Below are positions 34,404 through 42,600 of a stretch of DNA of 64,000 nt, in pieces; the first letter of the stretch is position 1; each line of letters begins with the position of its first letter. Both the position numbers and the translations under genes were made by a program. Location: NCBI GenBank assembly GCA_002351725.1, contig DEHD01000031.1, positions 25,510 to 89,509 of the forward strand, in the 5' to 3' direction. Origin of the DNA: Prevotella sp. UBA2809 (GTDB lineage: Bacteria; Bacteroidota; Bacteroidia; Bacteroidales; Bacteroidaceae). The notes under the pieces are model-generated. The model did not search any database and was not told the DNA's origin. It saw only the letters and a list, made by a program, of their open reading frames with translations.

Positions 34404-34817
34404 ATGAAAATGAAAAAAGAAATTAAAATCAAGAACCAGGTCGGTGAACTTGAGAAAGTAAACGCCTTCATCGAGGAAATCGGTGAGGAGCTTCAGCTCG
34501 ACATGGAGCTCTTGATGAATCTGAACCTGGTGATGGAAGAGATGGTATCAAACGTTATTTTCTACGCCTATCCAGAAGGAAAAACTGCCGACATCGAACT
34601 CTCTGCCGAGTGCAATGGTAGAGAACTGACTTTTGTACTTAGCGATAAGGGCCGCGAGTTCGACCCAACAATGAAAGATGATGCTGATACAGATATAGAC
34701 CCAATGGAGCGCGAGATTGGCGGTATGGGTATCTACATCGTAAAGAACATTATGAACGAAGTTACCTACCAGCGTCTGGAAGGAAAGAACCTGCTCACAA
34801 TGAAAAAAGATATTTAA
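34404..34817 (+). CDS. RsbW/SpoIIAB-like anti-sigma-type serine kinase
   Basis: 137 residues forming a single small GHKL ATPase domain: N-box VMEEMVSNVIFYAYP, D-K-G-R-E-F-D-P (G1) and GGMGIYIVKNIMNEVTYQ (G2 lid). This size and motif set define the RsbW/BtrW kinases that bind a client and phosphorylate a STAS antagonist. The next gene encodes such a STAS protein. The ATG at 34404 is preferred; a TTG at 34392 is less likely. No sigma factor gene lies next to it, so the client is unknown. Confidence 0.85.
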   Translation: MKMKKEIKIKNQVGELEKVNAFIEEIGEELQLDMELLMNLNLVMEEMVSNVIFYAYPEGKTADIELSAECNGRELTFVLSDKGREFDPTMKDDADTDIDPMEREIGGMGIYIVKNIMNEVTYQRLEGKNLLTMKKDI

Positions 34818-34849
34818 AGAAGAATACATAAATTTAGAAACACGAAATT

Positions 34850-35161
34850 ATGACACAGATTATTAAAGAAGGTGGTAAGACCATTATTAAGACTGGATCT
34901 AGAATCGACACTATGAATGCCAACCAGTTCGAACAGGATATTCAGCCTGCTCTGCGTGACGGTGGAGTAGACCTTGAGATGGACTGCACAGAGCTCACTT
35001 ATATGGCCAGCTCAGGTCTCCGTATCATTCAGAAGACCATGCGCACTGTAACTCAGCTGAAGGGCCAGTTCAAGATAACCAACGTATCGCCCGAGATCTA
35101 TAAGATTCTGGCAATGACAGGTTTCACTAAGTTCATGAAGGTAGAACAGAAAAAAGACTAA
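34850..35161 (+). CDS. STAS domain anti-sigma antagonist (RsbV-like)
   Basis: 103 residues, a single STAS domain. The phosphorylation site region reads MDCTELTYMASSGLRIIQK, with the serine before Gly-Leu in the position modified in RsbV/SpoIIAA. Expected to be phosphorylated by the upstream kinase and dephosphorylated by the SpoIIE-type phosphatase encoded 1 kb downstream. An alternative is an MlaB-like role, since MlaB is a STAS protein that binds MlaF and mlaF is only 0.6 kb upstream; the kinase and phosphatase neighbours favour the first reading. Confidence 0.87.
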   Translation: MTQIIKEGGKTIIKTGSRIDTMNANQFEQDIQPALRDGGVDLEMDCTELTYMASSGLRIIQKTMRTVTQLKGQFKITNVSPEIYKILAMTGFTKFMKVEQKKD

Positions 35162-35164
35162 CCG

Positions 35165-36085
35165 ATGATTTGGATTGTTGTCATACTTATCATAGCACTC
35201 CTGGCCATCTGCGTAGTTCTGCAGATGAAGGTTAAACATATTCGCGAGCAGGAGGTAGAAAGCAAGCAGTTACTCGATGACTATCAGAAGCGCGTCAACG
35301 AGATGGAGAAGTTGCTCAAGGACTATCGTTCACTCGAGCAGAACTTCGACAATGTAGGTCAGGGCTACGAAGAGGCACTGATGGCTTTCGATAAGATGGA
35401 AGAGGAGAAGCAGAAGGCGCTTAAGGTAAAAGAGGCTATCGAGAAGCAGTCATCTGAGATTATGGCCGCCAAGCAGCAGCTTGAGCAGACCATGCTTAAG
35501 AAGAAGGCTATGATCGAGAAATATGCCGAGGGCATCAAGCAGCAGCTCGACTACACCCATCCTAATGCCGGCAATATTGCACTGATGGCTAACGGCATCC
35601 TTAATGTTGCCGAGGTAGAGATGGAACAGCCCATCGAATGCGACGATAACGTTATGGCACAAGATATAGCAGCATTGGCAATTCAGGAGTCTGGTATAGA
35701 CAAGTTCCAGAAAGCCGACTTCAAGTGTCAGATGGTAGAAGAGGCTCAGGCCACTATGGTGTTCACTAATACCAAGCAGGCCGTTCGTGCACTTGTAGCA
35801 TTGCTCGATAACGCAATGAAGTTCACCGCTCAGGGAGATATTCTTCTGCTCATCAACATCGATGGCTCAAATCTCGAGTTCTGCGTTGAAGACACCGGTA
35901 CTGGCGTTCTGTCAGACTATGCCGAGAAGATCTTCGAGCCTTATGTTAAGCTCAACGACTTCTTCGATGGCAATGGACTTGGCCTTACCGTAGCACGCAG
36001 CATCGCTCGCCGTCTTGGTGGCGACATACGTCTCGATACCGAGTATCGCGGCGGTTCACGCTTCGTGTTCTCACTGCCAATTTAA
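35165..36085 (+). CDS. Membrane-anchored GHKL ATPase / atypical histidine kinase
   Basis: 306 residues: one N-terminal transmembrane helix (WIVVILIIALLAICVVL), a long coiled coil (about 25-125, Glu/Lys/Gln-rich), then a histidine-kinase ATPase domain with N-box ALLDNAMKF, G1 DTGTGV, F-box region IFEPYVKLNDFFDG and G2 GNGLGLTVA. No ordinary H-box (S-H-E-x-R-T-P) precedes it; the closest histidine is in LDYTHPNAGNIALMANGIL. It starts 3 bp after the STAS gene, so it is part of the same module, perhaps as a sensor. Confidence 0.75.
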   Translation: MIWIVVILIIALLAICVVLQMKVKHIREQEVESKQLLDDYQKRVNEMEKLLKDYRSLEQNFDNVGQGYEEALMAFDKMEEEKQKALKVKEAIEKQSSEIMAAKQQLEQTMLKKKAMIEKYAEGIKQQLDYTHPNAGNIALMANGILNVAEVEMEQPIECDDNVMAQDIAALAIQESGIDKFQKADFKCQMVEEAQATMVFTNTKQAVRALVALLDNAMKFTAQGDILLLINIDGSNLEFCVEDTGTGVLSDYAEKIFEPYVKLNDFFDGNGLGLTVARSIARRLGGDIRLDTEYRGGSRFVFSLPI

Positions 36086-36092
36086 TATAACT

Positions 36093-36120
36093 AAGCCCCT
36101 CCCCTATATCGGAGGGGCTT
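36093..36120 (+). terminator. Hairpin between the kinase and phosphatase genes
   Basis: AAGCCCCTCC (36093-36102) / GGAGGGGCTT (36111-36120), a perfect 10-bp stem with an 8-nt loop. Only scattered T follow (ATTGTATATA), so it may attenuate rather than stop transcription into the phosphatase gene. Confidence 0.55.
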
Positions 36121-36168
36121 ATTGTATATATATAACAAGGTATAAAACTATAATATTCACCACCACCT

Positions 36169-38271
36169 ATGACCCTACGACATCTACTCACTCCCCTATT
36201 GTTTTGTTTGGCTGTATCCACAGTCCAAGCCGACAATTCTGACGATATTCGTAAGTCAATTCCCAAGCTAAATGGAGAAGCATTGATTCAAGCCTATTAT
36301 AAGTTGTATGTTATTAGTCTTGAAACTGACGACCTTGAATATCAACTTCGATGTGTTAATGACTTTATTTCCGAAGCACACCGACAAGGAAATCGCAAAC
36401 TAGAGGGTGAGGCAAGAGTAGAAAAAATGACCTTTTTCTACAACAACGGTATTAATGATTCAATCTACGAGCAGGTACCTCAGACCCTTAATTATCTTGA
36501 GAGCACAAAAAGTTGGAAGAACTACTACGAAACGTGGTCTATACTTATTGATACCTATAATTTTGATGGTAAGACAATTATGGGTATGGACGAGGCAAAA
36601 AACATGATAACCGACGCTGAAAACCGAAAGGATCAGTACGGAATTGGCCTTGGACACTACTCATTGGGATTGGTTTATGCTATGATGCGAAACAACGAAG
36701 AAGCAGCAAATGCATACCAAAAGAGTATCAACATATTGATGAAACTCAATCCTAAACCATTGCAGCTTGCTGAAATTTTCTCGTATTATTCCGAGGTTCT
36801 TGATATCCTAAAGCGCTACGACACCATGAACGCCATTAACAAGCAATGGCGGCAATTCCTCATGGAGTTTTATAATTTCGGTCAGAACTCAAATGCTGGT
36901 GAGACCCAAAACCGCTGGGGCTATTACTACCTATCACGCGCGCAAGTTGAGTTAGGCACTGGTCACTACACTGAGGCCTCAAAAATGCTCGACGAAGTAA
37001 AGAAAAGTATCACATACGAAGGTAGCAATCTTAGCAATCTTTGGATGTACTTCCGTGCAGAACTTTATAAACTGCAGCATCTTTACGAAGAGGCTCTCGC
37101 GCTTAATAATCGTCGATTACAATATTTTGATGAGGCTAGCGATCCTTCAGAAGTCATTCGTATTCGCAAACAGCGAGCCGAGATATTCGAAGAACTTGGT
37201 CGTTATCGCGAAGCTGCTCAAATGTACCACGACATATATAATATCAGCGACTCTGTCAACACCAACGACACCAAGAATAAGTTGGCCGAGATGAGTACAA
37301 AATTTCATGTAGATGATCTTAAGATGCAGCAGGCTGAAGAGCGAGCTCGCCAACAGCGCCTCAGCATAATCATTATTGCCACCATCATCGTTCTGGCACT
37401 AAGCATCTTTATTTATTTCCGTCTGCGCTCTGCACGCCGACTCAAAGTAGCCCACCAGAAACTTGAGGCTACCCACCAAGAGTTGCTCACAGCGTACGAC
37501 CAACTTGAGGAGACCACCATCGCCAAAGAGCGTATCGAGAGCGACCTGCGTATTGCCCGTAACATTCAGATGTCAATGGTGCCTAGCACCTTCCCCGACC
37601 GTCCCGATCTCGACCTCTATGGCTCTATGACCCCTGCAAAGGAGGTTGGTGGTGACCTTTATAACTTCCTTATTCGCGACGACGCACCTGATAAGTTATA
37701 CTTTGCTCTTGGCGACGTATCAGGTAAGGGAGTTCCCGCATCACTGTTCATGGCCCAGGCCACACGACTGTTCCGTACACTTGCTGCCCAGCAGATGATG
37801 CCTGCCGAGATAGCCACCCGCATGAACGACGCCCTTTCTGGCGACGACAACGAGCAAGGCATGTTCGTCACTATGTTCCTTGGTGTAGTTGATCTTACCA
37901 CAGGTCACCTGTCATTCTGTAATGCCGGTCATAACCCGCCAATACTCGGCACCGAGTTCATCGATATGATTCCAAACGCGCCTATCGGACTGTTCCCTGG
38001 TTTGGAATACGAGGGCGAAGAGATAGCCGACATCCGAGGCCGTCAGCTGTTCATCTATACCGACGGACTCAACGAGGCCGAGAACAACGAGAAAGATCAG
38101 TTTGGCGACGATCATCTACTCGACATTATGGCTACTCACCATTTCGATTCTGCCAAGGAAACCATCGAGTATCTTAAGGCCGAAGTAGAAAAGCACCGCG
38201 AAGGCGCCGAACCAAACGACGACCTCACGATGCTATGTTTCACTGTTAAAGAAATGGATATAACATTATAA
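36169..38271 (+). CDS. TPR-containing SpoIIE/RsbU-type serine phosphatase
   Basis: 700 residues: signal peptide (about 1-21), a periplasmic tetratricopeptide region (about 30-390), a transmembrane helix (LSIIIIATIIVLALSIFIYF, about 398-417), a coiled coil, then a PP2C-like SpoIIE domain (about 465-700) with metal-site motifs EVGGDLYNF, LGDVSGKGVPASLFMA, NAGHNPP, YTDGLNEAEN and PNDDLTM. It should reactivate the STAS antagonist by dephosphorylation in response to a periplasmic signal sensed by the TPRs. No convincing promoter lies in the 83-bp gap after the upstream gene. Confidence 0.87.
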   Translation: MTLRHLLTPLLFCLAVSTVQADNSDDIRKSIPKLNGEALIQAYYKLYVISLETDDLEYQLRCVNDFISEAHRQGNRKLEGEARVEKMTFFYNNGINDSIYEQVPQTLNYLESTKSWKNYYETWSILIDTYNFDGKTIMGMDEAKNMITDAENRKDQYGIGLGHYSLGLVYAMMRNNEEAANAYQKSINILMKLNPKPLQLAEIFSYYSEVLDILKRYDTMNAINKQWRQFLMEFYNFGQNSNAGETQNRWGYYYLSRAQVELGTGHYTEASKMLDEVKKSITYEGSNLSNLWMYFRAELYKLQHLYEEALALNNRRLQYFDEASDPSEVIRIRKQRAEIFEELGRYREAAQMYHDIYNISDSVNTNDTKNKLAEMSTKFHVDDLKMQQAEERARQQRLSIIIIATIIVLALSIFIYFRLRSARRLKVAHQKLEATHQELLTAYDQLEETTIAKERIESDLRIARNIQMSMVPSTFPDRPDLDLYGSMTPAKEVGGDLYNFLIRDDAPDKLYFALGDVSGKGVPASLFMAQATRLFRTLAAQQMMPAEIATRMNDALSGDDNEQGMFVTMFLGVVDLTTGHLSFCNAGHNPPILGTEFIDMIPNAPIGLFPGLEYEGEEIADIRGRQLFIYTDGLNEAENNEKDQFGDDHLLDIMATHHFDSAKETIEYLKAEVEKHREGAEPNDDLTMLCFTVKEMDITL

Positions 38272-38274
38272 AAA

Positions 38275-38600
38275 TAACGTCATAACGTCATATTCAAGAT
38301 AACTTATTGATAACATGCATATTATGCATGATGAAATTATATGATCTTACAATACATAACGTCATATTTACAGAGTTTTACGCTGTTCAAATACCCGAAA
38401 CACCTTGTTTCATGCGGTGAAACACTTTGTTTCACGACTTGAAACACTTTGTTCCTGCCAAGGAAACTACTTTTACAGATATTGCGAACAAGCATCATGG
38501 CTACAAATATGACGTTAGCATGACGTTATATGACAGTTAATGTCATAGACTAATCAACTGTGTATCAATATCATAGATACCAATATGACGTTATGACGTT
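38275..38600. mobile_element. MITE-like non-coding element with 19-bp terminal inverted repeats
   Basis: AACGTCATAACGTCATATT (38276-38294) is exactly complementary to AATATGACGTTATGACGTT (38582-38600). Each arm contains two copies of an 8-bp unit. An internal pair, TAACGTCATATTT (38357-38369) and AAATATGACGTTA (38505-38517), repeats the same motif, and the centre holds 22-bp tandem repeats. TAAAAA flanks both sides (38269-38274, 38601-38606) as a possible target duplication. No gene is inside. It begins right after the stop codon of the phosphatase gene. The call as a mobile element is inference; an origin-like or regulatory site fits too. Confidence 0.5.
38397..38467 (+). repeat. Three tandem 22-bp repeats
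   Basis: Units start at 38397, 38419 and 38441, each opening with GAAACAC(T/C)TTGTT, and a fourth partial GAAAC at 38463-38467. Each unit contains a small inverted repeat GAAACA-CTT-TGTTTC (degenerate in the third). There are no spacers, so this is not CRISPR; the spacing is iteron-like. Confidence 0.8.
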
Positions 38601-38685
38601 TAAAAACAAGAAAATTGTATAGAAATGAAAAATCACCCTCAAAGTAAAAAAAACATTAATAGCTTACAACAAAATCTTAAAAAAA

Positions 38686-38717
38686 CTTGGAGTCTATTGT
38701 TTTAATTTTTATATTTG
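38686..38717 (+). promoter_or_regulatory. Promoter of the 38736 lipoprotein gene
   Basis: CTTG (38686-38689), 20 bp, TATATTTG (38710-38717); 18 nt before the ATG. Confidence 0.6.
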
Positions 38718-38735
38718 CGGAAAACTTTTAAGCGT

Positions 38736-39476
38736 ATGATTAAGAAAGTCCTTTCAATTGTAGCTGTTTCGGCAGCAGTTGTGTGTTTTTCGTGTTGCTC
38801 AGGTGATGGCGGCAAAGTTTCGAATAATGGAATCTTCGGCGAACTACCGGCAGTGGCGGATGATTATAATCAGAAGTGCATTGACCTGCTGAATAATCTT
38901 CAGAATAGTGAAAGTAAGGAGGAAGCTTTGAAGCAGCTTATGATCCAGTCTAAACAGTTGGACAGCATGGCTACAGTGAACTTCAAGGCTGTTATCGACA
39001 CTTGGGCCGACAAGGCATTCCCCACCGAGGTGGCTGAGGGTGTACCCTTCAAGATTATTTCAGATTTCAAATACAATCCGGATCGTTCAAAAGATGACAG
39101 ATTGTATTTCAGAGCAGAGATAGAACGTACCGCAAAAACAGGTATGGGTGAGGGTGAATACAGATTGAACCACGCAAGAGTAATGTTTGTTGACAAGGAT
39201 GGCAACCCGCTCTGCACAACCAATGAAACCCTCATGTACACTCTTGAAGAAGATTGGAAGAAGTCAAGCGAACCTGGTTCTAAATCAGAAGTTTTCACCG
39301 ATATTGTTTTCTCAAAATGGAACGCAGAGTGGCTATCAAAAGCAGCCAAATTCTACATCGCTGATAGCGAGACCGACTTCTACAAGCTGGCAAAAGACAC
39401 CACCAAGAATGCCGAAAAGGCCTATAAACAGTACATTAAAGACTTAGGCCAGCAGCTAACTGACAAGTTTAAATAA
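38736..39476 (+). CDS. Lipoprotein of unknown function
   Basis: 246 residues from ATG 38736 (a TTG at 38715 lies within the -7 box and is rejected). The signal ends in a lipobox-like VCFSCCSG, so the protein should be lipid-anchored. The mature part is helical at first (DDYNQKCIDLLNNLQNSESKEEALKQL), then a beta-rich stretch, and ends in a lysine-rich helix. I do not recognise a family. It has its own promoter and terminator and so is a single-gene unit. Confidence 0.75.
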   Translation: MIKKVLSIVAVSAAVVCFSCCSGDGGKVSNNGIFGELPAVADDYNQKCIDLLNNLQNSESKEEALKQLMIQSKQLDSMATVNFKAVIDTWADKAFPTEVAEGVPFKIISDFKYNPDRSKDDRLYFRAEIERTAKTGMGEGEYRLNHARVMFVDKDGNPLCTTNETLMYTLEEDWKKSSEPGSKSEVFTDIVFSKWNAEWLSKAAKFYIADSETDFYKLAKDTTKNAEKAYKQYIKDLGQQLTDKFK

Positions 39477-39507
39477 AATTTGCACTAAAAATATTATCAT
39501 AATAGTT

Positions 39508-39541
39508 CAGGGCTTGCATTTTTAAGCAAGCCCTGTTTCTA
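39508..39541 (+). terminator. Terminator of the 38736 lipoprotein gene
   Basis: CAGGGCTTGC (39508-39517) / GCAAGCCCTG (39526-39535), a 10-bp stem with an 8-nt loop, then TTTCTATTTT. Confidence 0.8.
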
Positions 39542-39585
39542 TTTTCAAACCATTATTCTTAAAATTAAATAAAAACTTGTTTTTA

Positions 39586-39617
39586 TTTGGCTGTTATCGA
39601 TAAAAATCGTATATTTG
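39586..39617 (+). promoter_or_regulatory. Promoter of the giant repeat protein gene
   Basis: TTTG (39586-39589), 20 bp, TATATTTG (39610-39617); leader of about 40 nt. Confidence 0.7.
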
Positions 39618-39663
39618 CCACTGAATTTATAAATGAGTATCAACCCCGTAAAAATATACCATT

Positions 39664-42600
39664 ATGATAAAACGATTACTCAACTGTCTATCATTAACTA
39701 AGATCATTCTGGTTCTACTTGTTACAATCCTCACTCAATCGTTATGGGCTGCAGATGATAATTACGGTATCATTGTAGCTGGCATAACAATCAACAGTTC
39801 AAATGCCTCTGACGTTTTAGGCGATGGCGATGGCGAAACAGGCTCGGTTTCATTTGACAAAAACACAAACACGCTAACTTTGGACGGTGCAACAATTAAC
39901 ATGCAGGGTATTATGGATCATTATGCCGTAGAGAGTAGCATAAACGATCTGAATGTAAAGTTGTTGGGATATACATCAATTACTATTGATAAAAATAGTG
40001 ACTGCACTAACGTCTTTGCCTATACCGGTGAGAGTAATGCAGCCCAGCTGACCTTAGAAACAGAGGCAAATTCAGAAGGTTCTTATGGTAAGTTGTATGT
40101 ATCAGGTATTTCAGACAAAGAGTATATAACCAAGGGCTATACGATTACTAATCAGCTACAGAATTCTGGCGAGCAGACTGGATGGAAATACACAGAACAA
40201 AGCGGTACTTATTCGTCTGTTTATATAATGTTCACCGAATATTATGACTTATGGATTGGTGGAGCACATATCACTTCAGATAATCTAATGCCTGTTTCTG
40301 GCGGAACAAAATATATTCCATCTACCCATACACTCCATTTAGCCGGTTATGGCTATTCAGACGCTATCAGCAGTAAAATGCAGGAGTTGATAGTAGAGGT
40401 AGATGGAGAAAATAGTCTGAGTAGTTTTTCATACATAGGCACAGAAAATGGTCGAATCGTCTTCCGTACAGCAGAAAACAGTCAATCGACCAACACTGTG
40501 AATCTGCAAAAAGACAACGGCGGTGTAATCACAGGCTTTTACCAGGTAGTAATTGAAGAGCCACTGCAACTAAACTCCCCCGGAACAATAAGCGAGTTGT
40601 CAACAGCGTCCTCTGCTATCATATCAAACAATGTAGTTGAATATAGTATTAGAATCGCCGGAATTCAAGTAAACAACAAGAATGCATCATCAGGTATTAC
40701 AGGTGAAGGAATCACAGGAACGATCAAATATGACAACGATACCCACACACTTACGCTAAACAACGCTACAATCACCCCAGAGCAAGAAGCGCCCGGTATT
40801 GACTATCATGGAAGTGAATCACTTATTATTGAATTAATTGGAACAAACAAAATTATATCCTCTGGCGGCTGTGATGTAATTCAATGTAGCAGTATTTTAG
40901 ATATTAGGCCCGATATTACTTTAAAAAATGGAGATGGTAACCCATGCTCTTTAGAGCTAGAAGGGGGATCCGGTAATATTATAAGTGGATTCCGCAATAT
41001 ATCTGGCCTTAGTAATATTGGAGGATATGGAAACAACTTGGTTTTAGTATATGACAAAGATGTTTGCTACGTTCAAAACGATGGTTTATACTCATATGGA
41101 TCAGATGGAACAGGAGCCCCTGGCAACCCTGTTTCAAATGCCACAATAGCTACGGATTACCATCTAAGGATTGGTAATGTGTATGTCACTAATTTAAACA
41201 AAGATAATGTTTTATCGAACACGAGCAATGACGGAAAACTAAGTTATAGTCCACAAACTAATACACTTTCGTTTAATGGTGCAGAGATACTACAAAAAAT
41301 ATCTATCGAGCAGGAGAACCTTACAATAGATTTAGAAGGTAATAATTCTATTACAATAAAGGATGAACCTAAAAGTTCGGCAATCATTGCCGAAACATGT
41401 TCCTTAACTATAAAATCCACAAGTAAAACAGGTAGTCTGACTTTATCAAGTTCAGGTGAATGTCCATTAACACAAGGAATTACACCAACAATAACAAAGC
41501 CATTGGTTTCTTCTAAAAACATTGCAAATGAAGAAGTAACAATGGCAACTATTCACCCTGTTTATCCACCTATAGCCTCAAATACAATTAAAACCAATGA
41601 AGGAATCTTTATTTATCTAGAGAACAGTGAAGATAACGGAGGATCAGGAATCATTAAATACTCGATAAAAAATGCCGACAAATCTACAGGTATTAGTAAC
41701 CAGACGTTTTCTCCTGAGACAGGTATTTCTATGACAAAGCCAGGAACCTTAACAGCCTGGATAGAACTAGATAGCGAGAACAAAAGTACTGACCTCGTAG
41801 GAAAATTCTTTGGTTTTAAGCAGAAATCAATTAGAAAGGTATATAATGGAACTGATGCTGTAACATTTAGTCCAGAAATTGTACCAGAGATAGAAGATGG
41901 CGATAACATTACGGTTACTTACGAAAAGGAATCAGGTAACGCAACAGTAAGCGAGAATGCAATCAGTATGTCAAGCTATGGAAGCTCTATGATTGCAGCA
42001 AGATTATCACAATCATATTCTGACAATCAACACACATACAAGTTGAATCCTGACACCATACAAATTAAGGTAATAGCTGTACCTGCAACTCCAAGCATTC
42101 CTGAAGATAATAGTATATTCCTCAGTACTGACAAAATAACGATTTCTTCTACATCCCCTAGTGGTACAACCATATACTATAAATGGGATAACGGTGCCGA
42201 CAAGACCTACACCAACGAAATCTCCATAGAAGGTTCAACTCTCAGCGCTTGGGTAAAGTATCAACCATATTCAGATGCTGAGCCAGTATACAGTGACACC
42301 ATAAGTGCTACATATGCAATCAAGACGAATATTGAAGGATTGATATTTACACCTTCAACTATAACAGATATCCCATATACAAGTAGTGCTATAACACCCG
42401 ATTTCACTATTAGCACTCAAGATGGTACAACTTTAACCACTAACGATTATACCTTAAGCTATAAGCAAGTTGTAGAGAATACTCCAACAGCTGTTGAATC
42501 TGCTATAAATGTTGGTTCATACATTTTAACTATAGAGGGCAAAGGCAGCTATGGCGGAACAAAAGAAATGCCTTTCAACATCGTCAAAGCCACTCTAGAT

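Noticed and set aside
36093..36120. Full operon-ending terminator before the phosphatase gene
   Set aside because: The stem is strong but the T-run is poor and no promoter is seen after it, so complete termination is unlikely.
38397..38467. CRISPR array
   Set aside because: The 22-bp units abut with no spacers and there are no cas genes in the window.
38276..38600. Remnant of a protein gene in the repeat element
   Set aside because: No frame of useful length and no similarity to a known protein; the sequence is made of short repeats.
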